NCBI RefSeq assembly: GCF_027409185.1
Contig: NC_084462.1
Span: 42,356,679-42,420,678 of the forward strand
DNA from: Cynocephalus volans
Lineage: Eukaryota > Chordata > Mammalia > Dermoptera > Cynocephalidae
Length of the DNA stretch: 64,000 bases
Direction: 5' to 3'
The notes beneath the pieces are model-generated. The model was not told the DNA's origin and searched no databases. It worked only from the letters and a program-made list of their open reading frames with translations. A program made the position numbers and the translations under genes. Positions 22,524 to 33,863 of the stretch are shown in pieces. The number at the start of each line of letters is the position of its first letter. Position 1 is the stretch's first letter.

Positions 22524-22698
22524 GATCAAGACTTCAAATCCCAAAAGAACTTCATCATCAACATGACTTGCAGATTTTGCTGGCAGCTTCCTGAAACAGA
22601 CTATGAGTGTTCCAGTTCCACCAGCTGCATGACAGTGTCCTGTCCTCGGCAGCGCCATATTGCCAACTGCACAGTGCGGGACCACATTCATTGCTTGG
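22524..22698 (+). CDS. TM2D3: TM2D3 exon 3
   Basis: The exon is 175 bp, acceptor acatag, donor g|gtaagt. It encodes residues 84-141: DQDFKSQKNFIINMTCRFCW and on through a TVSCPRQR segment to VRDHIHCL. Sequons lie at N96 and N131. Residue 129 is Ile (codon att, in HIANC), where human has Pro; in the 247-residue numbering this is the P155 position. Confidence 0.94.
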
Positions 22699-22959
22699 GT
22701 AAGTCAGAGTTGAAGGGAATTTGTAAGCAAAATATTTTTCTCTAAGTTTACTTAAGCGACTTTAACCAGAAATTTGAAAATTAAATTATTTAATCAGAAA
22801 CATTTATCAGCAGCTTTTTAGTTGTGCCAATCCTCATTAATAAACTTAGTGAACTTTAAAAAAGCATCCAGAAAATGTACAATTTTGTTATCTTTTTAAA
22901 TGTAATATTTGATAAAATGAAAAAAATATGTAAGGTATAAAGCATAATATACAGTAATT

Positions 22960-24060
22960 GAATTTCACATGAATTAACTAAAACAGTACCAGTACCACTG
23001 CAGCTGCCTGAGAGCTTTGTCTTCTTCTAGTTGCTCTACTTCCTCTTCTGACGTAACCACCCTTTTGAATTTTTTTCTCATCTCACTTCTTTTTTTCAAT
23101 TTTCTATGGTTCTATCACATGTATGTAATAAACTATAGAATGACATATTATTCAGTAAGGTGCATTGTAGAACTGTATAAAATGTGAGGCTGTAGTCTTC
23201 TGGGACTGTTTTCCTCTCAGCATTACGGCTCTAAGATTCATCGTTGTGACTTCTCTTATTTATGTTTTTTACTTCTGTGTAATAATCTGTTGTAAGATTG
23301 CATCACAGTTTATCCTATGTATTTAGAGTATTTGCCTTTTTTTTTTTTTGCTGTTGCAGTTGCTCTCAAAATTTCTATACACTTCTGATTGCACATGTGC
23401 AGAAGTTCATCTAGCATATACTCTCCAGAGTGTGTTACTTTCCAAAATGATTTTATTAATTTACATTCCCACTGGCGGTATATAACTTCTTGATGATCCA
23501 GATCCTCTTCAACACTTGTTATCCTTAAGTTTTGTCATTTTCTTAAAGATTTCTAGAATTATTTTATATTTAGAATACTAACATTAGGTGTCCCTAAAAC
23601 TCTGCCAGATTTTGAATTCTTTTTTTTTTGCTTTTTGGTATATTTTGATGAGCAGAACTTAAAAATGTAATTAGGTTATTAGTCTTTCGTAGCCCTTTTT
23701 TGTTGTTGTTTAAGAAATCTTTTCCTACCACGTTAATAACGAGTTTCCTATATTTTCTCCTAAAAGTTTTAAGTTCGGTCTTTCACATTTTAGATTTATA
23801 AATCCACCTGGAATTGCTTTTGGAAAATTCTGTGCGGTGGATTCAGCTTTACTTTTTTCCCCACATGCATAGCCAGCTGCCTGAGCTCTTTCCTGCTCAT
23901 GTGTTTGTGATCTCTGTGATACATGTTGTGTTTATATGTGTGGTTCTGGGCTCTCTCTCTTTCCCTGTTGGATGATTTATCTGTCCCAGTGCCACACTTA
24001 TTTACTCCTAACTTCGCCATACGTCTTGTCAGGCATCTCACGTTCTTCAAGCCATAACCG
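22960..24060 (-). repeat. Old L1ME-type 3' region, antisense
   Basis: Blocks such as ttacattcccactggcggta, tcctcttcaacacttgttat and gaaatcttttcctaccacg are reversed L1 3' sequence. Confidence 0.7.
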
Positions 24061-24262
24061 TAGCTTACCTGACTTAAGTATTAAATCTATTCTTATAAAT
24101 GATAAGGACTTTCTTTGTACTAGTCAGTGTAGTAAATATTTGTTACAGTAAAGAGAGTTGACTTTAGATTTTAAATTATGAAGCCATTAGTTACAATTAA
24201 GTCTCTGTTTGAGAGTGTTTTTATACTCATGTTTCTATGGAAAGCGGTTTTCTTTTTTTAAG

Positions 24263-24338
24263 GTAACCGTACTTTTCCCAAAATGCTGTATTGCAATTGG
24301 ACTGGAGGCTATAAGTGGTCTACTGCTTTGGCTCTAAG
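24263..24338 (+). CDS. TM2D3: TM2D3 exon 4
   Basis: The exon is 76 bp, acceptor ttttttaag, donor ag|gtaagc. It encodes residues 142-166, with sequons N143 (NRT) and N153 (NWT), ending at the start of the first membrane segment (ALAL). Confidence 0.94.
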
Positions 24339-24639
24339 GTAAGCATTATTACTAATAAGTTAAAAATGCCATTTGTATTTCTTTGGAGTCAGTGGAATCT
24401 TTCAGACATTGGGCTCAGCTGAGCTTATCCTTCATGTAGATCTACCACGTGACTTTAGATGATCAGACCCGTACCTTCATGGAATTTAATGGCAGGCACG
24501 TTAGCTTTCTCCCAATATGCCATCGCATGCTAGAGATGACTTAAATGAGTCATTGAGCCAGTTAGGGTTTCCCATCCTCAACACACCTTTAGTCAGTAAA
24601 ATGTGGTGGACTATTTAAAATAGGTGGGTTTATGATATA

Positions 24640-24830
24640 TAGTTTAAATTTTAAGTAACTTTCTTATAAAAATAATACATGCTCAGTATTGAAAACTGGA
24701 AAAAATAAAGATGACAGAGAAAAATATTAAAAAATCATCTATAATTTCACCACCAAGAGATAAGTATAGACCTGTAATTCTTACATAAAAATGTGCTTGT
24801 ATTTGTTAAGTCTTTTACCAGTTTTTAAAA
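24640..24830. repeat. Possible old L1 fragment
   Basis: The pattern ttcttataaaaataatacat and atcatctataatttcaccac resembles old L1ME sequence. Low certainty. Confidence 0.4.
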
Positions 24831-25359
24831 AAATTGTACCAATTCTTCCCACCAGATGGAAGGGCAGGTGAAATCATGGTGAAACAGTTTAATTAAAAAG
24901 TTATGTAATCTACAGCTGAAATCTTAAGAGTTAGATCCTGAGACCCTGAGGCCTGTAGTGTGAAACAGGGCAGGATTTTTCAGCCTTGTCACTGTTGACA
25001 TTTTGGGCCAAAGAGTTTTTGTCATGGGGCTCTCCTGTGCACAGTAGGATGTTTAGCTGCATCCTGGCCTCTACTTACTACTTGTCAGTGGCTAACCTCA
25101 CCCTCACCCCCTGACCAGTTATGACAATCACAATATTTCTAGACATTGCCATATGTCCCCAGCGGGCAGAATTTCCCCTTATTGAGAACCACAGCATTAG
25201 GATTTGGGCTGGGGAAAGAGAAGGATCCTGCCTGGCAGGAAGGTGTAATTGGAAAGTAAAAGAGGAGTCTGAGATAGAAAATTAGAAATAACAAAAAGAT
25301 TTGATAACTGGCCAGTCTTTGCCAGCAATGGTTCAAATTAAAACTAACAACTGACTTTT

Positions 25360-25500
25360 TTTAAAATAAACTTTTTAATTTGGAATTACAGAAAAGTTGC
25401 AAAGATAGAATTCCTATATACCCCTAATCCAGTTTCACCTACATTGTTATCATCTTACATTACCATGGTACATTTACAACTAACTTGTATAAATTAAGAA
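25360..25500 (-). repeat. L1M 3' fragment, antisense
   Basis: The block ttacagaaaagttgcaaaga, then atacccctaatccag and ttaccatggtacattta, is reversed L1M 3' sequence. It is related to the start of the 12110-13040 copy. Confidence 0.65.
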
Positions 25501-26192
25501 TAGTTTTCTTCTCAGAGCTTAAAATCATTTCTTTCAAAATATTCACTGTAGATGAGGTAATGTCCAGGTTTGCTTCAGAGTACTCTGCAGTAGGGAAAGG
25601 GGAGGGTGTAGATGAAACAGGCTTGGCCACATATTGGTGATTGTTGGAGCTGGGTCATGGTACTGTTCTCTTTACTTTTTACTTTTATATGTGTTTTGAA
25701 ATTTTCAATAATAAATATTGTCTCAATATTGTTAGATTTGAAGGAACCTTAGAAGTCATTAATTTCTAACACTAAATTTTTAGAGAAGAGTGACTGAAAA
25801 AATTAGATGACCTGATCCTGGTCAGTTGGATGGGTTTGGCTGCCTCAAGACTCCAGCTCCTGACTCAATCTACATTAGCGCACTTCTGGTTAGACTGGGT
25901 CACTGCTTTGTTTTGAATAAAAAGCAGTGAGATCGATTACTTTTCTTTGAAAGATAACATTACATTTCAGTACAGTTGAAAATTGTCTGTTTACTTTTGA
26001 CATTTAAACAATCTTCTTGCCCGTGACTGTTTGGTAATGTAAATTTGTGAAAGAGTCATTTGTGTTCTAATTGAGGGTTAAGATAGTTTGAGGCTCTTCC
26101 ACAAATAAGACTTAGCGTGGTTATTAAACCTCAGCTGGCTGCAGCTGGGGTGGAGACCATCCTATGAATTCCAGTCTGCTTTGCTATTGCAG

Positions 26193-26358
26193 CATCACCC
26201 TTGGTGGGTTTGGAGCAGACCGTTTCTACCTGGGCCAGTGGCGAGAAGGCCTCGGCAAACTCTTCAGCTTTGGTGGCCTGGGAATATGGACACTAATAGA
26301 CGTCTTGCTAATTGGAGTTGGCTACGTTGGACCAGCAGATGGCTCTTTGTACATTTAG
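26193..26358 (+). CDS. TM2D3: TM2D3 exon 5 (TM2 domain and stop)
   Basis: The acceptor is gctattgcag and the stop codon TAG is at 26356-26358. It encodes residues 167-221: SITLGGFGADRFYLGQWREG, a short loop (LGKLFSFGG), the second membrane segment GIWTLIDVLLIGVGYVG and the conserved tail PADGSLYI. The DRF motif is residues 176-178. This exon is essentially identical to human as remembered. Confidence 0.95.
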
Positions 26359-26492
26359 CTGTGGTATGTGCTTCAGAAAAGAGCAGTGCTTAGAAAAAGT
26401 CCTTTTGCCTGTGGGGGTTGATGTGGTGTGAGTAATGTGTTTGTATGTTTTAATGTACAGCATCTGTACTTTGCTTGCCTTGATGAAGGTAA

Positions 26493-26498
26493 AATAAA
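26493..26498 (+). promoter_or_regulatory. TM2D3: TM2D3 polyadenylation signal AATAAA
   Basis: It lies 135 bp after the stop codon. A second AATAAA at 26760-26765 may serve a longer form. Confidence 0.65.
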
Positions 26499-26769
26499 GA
26501 AATGAAACACTGAACCATGCTAATCTGGGATTCGTTTTTATTTGCCTGAAACATTTTTTTTCTATGAAAAAATTTAAACTTATTTAAGCCAGAAGGACAA
26601 ATTTTGCAGTGATTTAAAGTCCATTTAATTCCTGATTTTAGTTTTGTATTGCTTAAGTCAAACTGTATCACTTGTATCTCCAGCTTGAATGTAATGTGTC
26701 TTGAAAAGTCTTTCAGCTGTGATTGCAGGAAATGGGAAGAATTTTTATTCTATTAGCTAAATAAAGTTA

Positions 26770-28330
26770 TCTACCTAAAGATGTGTAAGCTTACCAATGT
26801 AATATCTATGTAGTATGATCTTTATATATGATTGTTTGAAGTAAACCACAGAGCTTTTGTGTCTAGTTGCTGTGATTTGAATTTCGTTAGTAATATAAAA
26901 GGTTGAAGAGTACAGAAAAATTAATAAAACTGCAAATTACTCTAAGAAATATTGTAGACCTTTCTGTATGTTCTCTATATTAAAATACAACCTTGAATAA
27001 TCATAACAAGTTACCTTTATTGTTAAGAAGTAAAATGTTTATTTTTCAGGGCATTACTCAATTCCAGCAGATATAGTCATAATTGGCTGGTTTATTGACA
27101 CAGTTGAAATGTATAAATGTTTTTGAGTCTTTATAGATCTGTTGTAGACCCTTTATTGGAAAAAAACAATTATTAATACAAAATGAGTTTTCCTTAAGGT
27201 TGCTTTTAAAACATTTAAAAATTTTTAGCATTTTTTTTCTTTCAAATTTGGGTATCTGAGTACTGCTTTTTAAACATCCGCATGTCTTTAATAGCCAGAA
27301 GACTGTTAACCATTCCCATGTCAGATCTAGAAACTATAAAATATCTTTTGGGAATATCCCCATAAATCTCAAGGGATAGATCATATTTTCTTCACCAGAT
27401 TATTTAATTATAGATTACCTGAAGGGAGATTAAATCACTTTGGTGATAACTTGCCACTTAAGAGTGGGCTTCTTTGGAAGCACAGAATCTCTTCTGATGG
27501 GGTAGAAGTTGGTGTAGTCGAATAACACATCTAGCTCTGGTCACTAGGTGGTGCTTCCCCATTACATTTGCTTTCCTGTTCTGCTTCCAGAACATCCAAT
27601 CTGAAGTTTTTTGTAGGAACTTGTCACAGCATGGGCAGCACTATAGGATGAGAGTAGCCCAGTTTGCATGGATCTTTCTCTTCGAAGGAAAACACACTTA
27701 CCCATGAGACTTGATTGAAATGCCTTGTAAAGAGGTATTTCTTTAGAAGAGGACCTGTTTCTGCAGGAAGCAGCTCCTTTGCTAACTATAGTAAAAACTT
27801 CCCCTGAATCTCCTCATTTGGCTCTATGTAGAGGAGAATCTCTACAACCACACAAGGTGGAAAGTTACTAGCTGTCCATGTTCTCATGGAGGAAACATGG
27901 AGCAGCTTCCTTGACAGTTGACCATCCTTACAGCATTGAGGCCTGAGGTAAATAATGAAGCTGCAGTCTTTGAAAGGCCAAAGTGCAGAGATTCAGAATC
28001 CTCAAAAGGAGACATGAATGAACTTGTTCCAAAATTCTAAGAAGTTTACACAAGCGGTTAGCCTTGGAACCCAAAGGATATAAGCCAATCAAGAATCCTT
28101 CATCACAAGCACTTGGTGAAGCTGATGGCCTTGGAGATGGAGAACTAGCAGGAAATATAAGGAGACTTCCAAATACAGTTTAAACAAATTTATGAGGAAC
28201 TCATACATAGCTAGCCCCTAAAAGAAATTGCAGAATAAAACTACACTTTCAACGGGCACTAGGGAGGGTGAGTGTGATCTTTTGTACAAATCCCATGGGC
28301 CTCTGCTGGCAGCAAAATGCCATGTTTGAT
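26770..28330. other. 3' flank of TM2D3, no gene or repeat recognised
   Basis: AT-rich single-copy-looking DNA. The only notable item is a CTCF-like motif at 27538-27556. Confidence 0.5.
27538..27556 (+). promoter_or_regulatory. CTCF-like motif
   Basis: TGGTCACTAGGTGGTGCTT matches the CTCF core CCACTAGGKGGC closely, with the first C and the last C each changed to T. It lies about 1.2 kb past the TM2D3 end. Confidence 0.4.
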
Positions 28331-28334
28331 TCTA

Positions 28335-28725
28335 TTCCTGTTTTGTCTTGGTCTTTTTGGGCTGCTATAGCAAAATACCATAACAAGAAGTATGGCTTAT
28401 AGACAACAGAAATTTCTCACAGTTCTGGAAGCTGGGAAGTCCAAGATCAAAGGACTGGCAGATTTGGTGTCTGATGAGAGTCTGCTTCCCATAGATGGTA
28501 ACTTCTCGCTGTGTCCTCACATGGTGGGAGGGGGGAGGGTCTCCCTAGGGTCTCTTTTATAAGCGCGCTAACCTCACTCATGAGGGCTCCACCCCCACGA
28601 CCTGATCATTTCCCAAAGGCCCCACCTCTTAATACCATCATCTTAGGGATCAAAATTTTAACATGAGAATTTGGGGGGAACATAAACATTCAGACCACAG
28701 CATGTGTGCCATGAGATCTGACTAA
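28335..28725 (-). repeat. MaLR-class LTR, antisense
   Basis: Reversed blocks: gggctgctatagcaaaatac, ttctcacagttctggaagct, ctcgctgtgtcctcacatgg, then gccccacctcttaataccat. This is a common mammalian MaLR pattern; the subfamily is not assigned. Confidence 0.65.
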
Positions 28726-29036
28726 GGGATATCAGATAGGGAACCTGTTTACACAGGTGGGAAACCGTATTGGCCAACCATCCTCTACTGATGGTTCTCT
28801 GGAAATTCAGGATTTATCACTGCAGCATGCCACTTGTCATTATTTTCATCTTAAGAATCTCTACCTTGCTTGTCAGCACTCTTCCATCTTTCCCTAGTAA
28901 TTCCTCACGGGGAGGTGTTATGTCATTTATTCTATCACCTTTGTCCCTAGCACAATGTCTCACTCTCATGTATTTGCTGAGTAAGTTAATGCCATGGATG
29001 TCTTGTTGGTTTTGAAGAGTTTGTTAAAGTCCAGAG

Positions 29037-29400
29037 TGAAAGAAAGTGAGCCGAGATGCCGGGCATGGTTCAAGCTTTATTAAAGGAAGCAAATCTGCTG
29101 GGCTGTGCTCAAAGTAGCAGGCAGCCCTTGGGCTGCCCTGAAAAGGGGACAGCACCAGGCATGGGGTTGGTAGAACTTATATAGTTCGCCAAGGGCTGGC
29201 TGATACCATCAAGGAGGGTCATTATGCTAATGTGGATGGGGTGGAGAACTGCATTCTTGCAGAAGCAAAAGGGGTTTCTGTTTAAGTCAAGAGGCTTCTG
29301 GTAAAGGGAAGGGGGGAGGGGAGGGGGGAGGTGGACAGCACCATTTTGTACTTGGGCTTGTCTAAAGTGGTGCTGGTTATGTTGCTGTTCTATTACAGAG
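29037..29400 (-). repeat. Solo LTR related to the ERV LTR at 6136
   Basis: The left edge tgaaagaaagtgagcc aligns with tgaaagaaaatgagcc at 6136. It is followed by atgcc, gctttattaaagga and gggctg blocks in the same order, then a G-rich tract and gcaccattttgtact. Minus-strand AATAAA (29076-29081) and a TATA box (about 29177-29183) lie where they do in the ERV copy. No internal retroviral sequence flanks it. The right edge is approximate. Confidence 0.78.
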
Positions 29401-29879
29401 ACTGGCAGTTGAGGTGGCTGCAGGGAGACAATATATAGAAATTAGCTTTGAGTGAATATTTCTTTGTAGCACCATGTTAATCTGATTTCTGCAAACTGCC
29501 AAGGAACAACTCTGGTTTATGGTGCTTATAAATAGAAATTTTTAAGATATGCCTCAAGATTTAAAAATGTAAAAATATCTTCTCTATACCACACAACTTT
29601 ATCCCTGTGCTTTTTCTTTACACTTTATGCCAGAATTGCATCTATTTTAGATACACATCAGCTAAGGAATTTGCAAATGATTTCAGTTCATCCTGTAAGC
29701 AATGAGTGGAAAACAAGATGTATCTGATGCAGCTTTTCAAATACAGCATTGAAAGAGCTTGAAAATGAAGGCATATTTCTTCACTTCTGCTCTTAGGCTT
29801 ACCTATACCCATGCCATATCTGATGAAAGCACTTTTGATAGAGTATGAAGTGTCAAAAGAATGTTGGATGGTATATAAA

Positions 29880-30125
29880 TTAATTTTATTTTTACTATTT
29901 TTAATTGTATTTAAGGTGTACAAAATGTTTTGATAAGCAGGTACTTCCACATAGTAAAATGGTTACTGTAGTCAAGCAAATTGTCATATCCATCATCTTG
30001 TTTAGTTTCCTTTTTCTGTGTGTGGTAAGATCACCTAAAAATCTACTCTCAGCAAATTTCCAGTGTATAATATAATACACTATTGTCCTCATGTTGTACA
30101 TTTTCTGTAAGTTAATTTTATAACC
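29880..30125 (-). repeat. L1MA/MB 3' end, antisense
   Basis: Blocks ttaaggtgtacaaaatgttt, actgtagtcaagcaaattg, atctactctcagcaaattt and tgtacattttctgtaa are reversed L1M 3' UTR. Confidence 0.75.
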
Positions 30126-30189
30126 TAGGCAAATTTGATATAAATTCTTAAATTTGAGTTATTGAAATTGTCTTCTATGAACACACAAC

Positions 30190-30363
30190 TTTTTTTTTTT
30201 TTTTTTAAAGACGACCAGTAAGGGGATCTTAACCCTTGACTTGGTATTGTCAGCACCATGCTCTCCCAAGTGAGCAAACCGGCCATCCCTATATAGGGAT
30301 CTGAACCCTTGGCCTTGGTGTTATCAGCACCACACTCCCAAATGAGCCACAGGTGGTGGGGCT
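30190..30363 (-). mobile_element. tRNA-Ile-derived dimeric SINE
   Basis: The plus strand starts with a T-run (30190-30206), then reads reversed SINE: ccagtaaggggatcttaacc, caccatgctctccc, ggccatccctatataggg, ccttggccttggtgttatc and gtgagcc-like head sequence. It is the same family as the copy at 716-911. Confidence 0.85.
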
Positions 30364-30429
30364 GACACACAACATTGTTTTTATGCAAAATAAGGAAGTT
30401 TTCATTGAGATACTTGAGCACAGTTTACC

Positions 30430-30545
30430 AAGAGGCTCCAAGAGGGCAGGGCTCTTTGGTTCTCTGCTATAGCCCAGCTTTGAGAACCCTGCCTGGCATA
30501 CAGTACGTGCACAGTGACTATCTGTTTGATTAATGAGTAATGGGG
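30430..30545 (+). repeat. L2 3' end
   Basis: The pattern ccaagagggcagggctcttt, then ccctgcctggcatacagta and a TTGATTAATGA ending is the L2 3' terminal consensus. Confidence 0.65.
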
Positions 30546-31118
30546 AATCTCCAGGAGTAAGCTAAATACCTGAAAGTATTGCTAAGAATTTTTGGGTAAA
30601 GCGGTAGAGTGCAGCTCAATCACAGCATTTCCCTTTTCAAATACTTAAACAATATAGTAAAAACCAGCACCTCCTTTCCACAAAAAAATAAACTCAGATG
30701 CAAACAAGCAAAAAGACATAACTGAATGCCAAAAAATGTCAAAGAATGGAAAGGGAAGAAAAAAAAATAGTGCTCAGGTATGCGAGGCTACTCCCACAAA
30801 TGGTCCTGCTGAATCAGCAAAATCCAGGAACTCTTACTGTCAAGGAAAACAGGTTAATTGGGAGAAGGGGGATACTTATTTTTTTCCCTGCTACTGCCAG
30901 GGGAAGTGAAGAGGGGTTCTGGGAAGAGACCAGTGAGAAGGATTACGGCACAGACAGGCTGGATTCTCTGATGGATATGGAGGTTCCATGATGAGCCAGA
31001 GGAAGGATCCAAAGCCCACGGTGACCCCCTAGGTGTCATCAAATCCATTCCCTAACCAGAGGAAGAAAACATTGGCTCAGGACATTTAGAAAATCCGAAG
31101 AATGCTCATAACTGGCTG

Positions 31119-31290
31119 CTAGGAAAGAAGGGAGGGATGGAGGGAAGAGGGAAGGGAAGGAGGAAGAAGGGAAAGGAGGAAGGGGGAAAAAGGAAGAAAT
31201 GAAAAAGAAAAGACTACAACAGTACATTGAATTTTCAGAAGGAGAGAACAAAACCTAAGGATGCTAGAAATGGGGGGGAGGGAGGGAGGG
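31119..31290. repeat. Purine-rich (GGAA)n tract
   Basis: A nearly pure A/G run on the + strand from about 31125 to 31210, and again near 31270-31290. It is a simple repeat. Confidence 0.8.
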
Positions 31291-31639
31291 TGTTTGGAAG
31301 TGATAGGTCGGGTAAAGGGCATAAAGAAATAATCATGATTTGTAAGAATGAATATGCTAATAATAAATACACTAATTAATTTTAAAAGCTTCAAATAACA
31401 TAAAATTAAAAAAAAAAAAATCCAAAGAAACCAGAGACCAGATACTCTAACAAAGAGCCAGTCTCTGCTGAGCTCTTCCCTGCCTCACCTCTAGCTATCA
31501 GGTGACAGAACATTGCATAGAACACAAATTACGACTTTCAAATGCTCAGAGAAAAAGAATAAATGGGAATTTATTCACACAGTATCGTGATGTTGTCCCC
31601 TTACAGGAGAACAAAATGAAAAGAAATGATACACCACTA

Positions 31640-32110
31640 CCAGAACGACTATAACAAAAAAGGCAATAACAAGTGTTGGTGAGGATGGGGGGAAATTGGA
31701 ACCCTCATAACGTTGCTGGTGGATATGTAAAGTGGTGCAGCCACCTTGGAAAACAGTCTGCAGTTCTGAAAAGTGTGAAACAGAGTTACTGTGTGGCTCA
31801 GCAATTCTACTTCTTAGGTATATGCCCCAAGGAAGTGAAAATACATGTACACTCAAAAATTTGTTCATAGCATCATTGTTCATAATAGTCAAAAAGTAGA
31901 AATAGCCCGAATGTTCAGTTGATGAATAATGGATAAACAAAATGTAGTATATCCATACAGTGGAATATTATTCCATCATAAAAAGTAGAATACTGATACA
32001 TGCTATAACATGGATAAATCTCAAAAACAACATGCTAAGTGAAAAAAAGCCAGTTAGTTACACTTTAAGCTGGTGAATTTTATGGAATATAAATTATTTC
32101 TCTATAAAGC
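31640..32110 (+). repeat. L1M 3' region
   Basis: Blocks: gtgttggtgaggatggggg, tatgccccaaggaagtgaaa, aatggataaacaaaatgtag, ccatacagtggaatattat and aacatggataaatctcaaaa, in L1 order. Confidence 0.8.
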
Positions 32111-32309
32111 TGTTTAAAAAAAAAAGGCTCAGCAACTGTATATACATACTGTAACAGGGAGAATGAGAGAACACAGAAGAGAGGAAAAGGAAGAAGTAAT
32201 ATAGTCTGCAAGAGAAAGATGAAGAGCTCATCTTGAGGTAAACATAACCCAAGAAACAAGAAAAGTTCCTGCAAAATTTTTGTGCTATAGAACACAAGTT
32301 CTTCCCTTC

Positions 32310-32420
32310 ATTTAGTAAAAATACTGAGCCCCTATGTGGCATGCAACTTCCTAAGCACTGGAGATAGAGGAGTAAGTTCTTCAATTCATGGAGCTTCTAT
32401 TCTTGAATAGAAAAATATAG
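32310..32420 (+). repeat. L2 fragment
   Basis: Blocks ctgagcccctatgtggcatg and agcactggagatagaggagt follow the L2 pattern of a 'gagcacctactatgtgcc' type. Confidence 0.55.
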
Positions 32421-33781
32421 CACAAAGATAGTGATTCCACTGAACCCATTCTACCATGAAGGGGACATTGATTTGTCCTCACTGGAACAGACACTTATTC
32501 TGAATATGGATTAGCTTTTCCTACCCTAATTCACTGTTTCACACAAGATTGCATCTAATCAAAGAACTCATTTCACAGCAAAAAAAATATGGCACCAAGT
32601 GAGTTCATGCTGAGAAAGTGGAAAATGACTCCAATAGTAGCAAGGCTGTGATTTTAGCCACTAAATATATATTAAAAAAAATACTCACAGAATACAAACA
32701 ATACACTTTCCCTCGCCACTCCCCGCCCCCGCCCCACCCCCACCTCCCACCAGTTTCTTAAGGTGGAAGCTTGGGTCATTGATTTGAGACATTTCTCATT
32801 TTCTAATATAAGCATTTAATGCTATAAATTTCTCTCTGAACTTTGGGTACATCTCAAAAATTCTGTTGTGTACAATTAAAAAATATTTTATAATTCCACT
32901 TTCAAATTCCTTTTGACTGAAAGATTATTTAAAAGTGTATTTTAAATAATCATATTAAAATGAGTACTTCAAAATGTCCCCAAATACATATATCAGGATT
33001 TTCAAAATGTGTTTTAGTAATTAGTTTCTAGTTGAATTTTATTGTGGTAAGAGGATAAAATTTTTATTATTTTAATTCTTTTAAATTTGTTGGTTTGCTT
33101 TATGGCTCAAATATGGTCTATCATGTTGAGTGTTATATGTGCACTTGAATAGAGTGTGTATTCTACTGGTTCAGGTAATGTATTGTTAAATGACAATTAG
33201 GTCAAGATGGTTGATACTATTTTCAGGATGTCTATATCATTGCCAGTATTCTTTCTACCGATTCTGTCAATTACTATCAGAGGAATATAGTCTCCAACTG
33301 TAATAGTGGATGTGTGTATTTCTGTTTTCAGTTCTATCAGTTTTTGCTTATGTATTTTGAAACTCTGTTGTCAGGCATACACATTTAGGATTATGATGTA
33401 TTTTTTATTGTGACAAAATGTACATAACATAAAATTTACTGTTTTAACCATTTTTAGGTGCACAGTTCAATGGCATTAAATACATTGACATTATTGCACA
33501 ATTTTTACAACAGTCCATCTCCAGAGCTTTTTCATCTTCTTAAACTGAGAATATGTACTCATTAAATAATAATTCTCAATACCACCCCCCAACCCTTGGT
33601 AACCACCATTCTATTTTCTGTTTCTATGAATTTGATTATTCTAGATATCACATAAGTGGAATCATGCAATGTTTGTCCTTTTGGGTCATTTAGCATAATG
33701 TCTTTAAGGTTCATCTATATTGTTGCATATGTCAAAATTTCATTCCTTTTTAAGGTTGAATAGCATTCTGTTGTATCTATA

Positions 33782-33863
33782 TGAGGGTACTTCAAAAAGT
33801 TCATGGAAAAATAGAATTAAAAGACAATACAAATCTTTGCATGAACTTTTTGAAGACCCCTCA
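33782..33863. mobile_element. Mariner-type MITE, 82 bp
   Basis: It has terminal inverted repeats of about 25 bp (tgagggtacttcaaaaagtt at one end and its near complement at the other), flanked by TA on both sides. It sits inside an L1M 3' region and is related to the copy at 57701 and to the mariner at 37983. Confidence 0.85.

Larger units (their letters stand above)
17672..26358 (+). other. TM2D3: TM2D3 gene, complete coding span (gene-level entry)
   Basis: Five coding exons (17672-17762, 19767-19924, 22524-22698, 24263-24338, 26193-26358) splice in phase to 222 codons, a 221-residue protein. The order is a signal peptide (about 1-29), a Cys-rich extracellular region with N-glycosylation sequons at N61, N96, N131, N143 and N153, and a C-terminal TM2 domain. 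The TM2 domain has two hydrophobic segments and the conserved DRF motif (176-178). TM2D3 is the mammalian orthologue of fly almondex, a membrane protein linked to Notch signalling and amyloid-beta biology. The length equals the shorter human isoform. The extra exon of the 247-residue human isoform survives only as a broken remnant (18177-18250). Confidence 0.95.

Noticed and set aside
30746..30991. 81-codon frame on the + strand
   Set aside because: It is short, has no domain or splice context, and lies between repeats.
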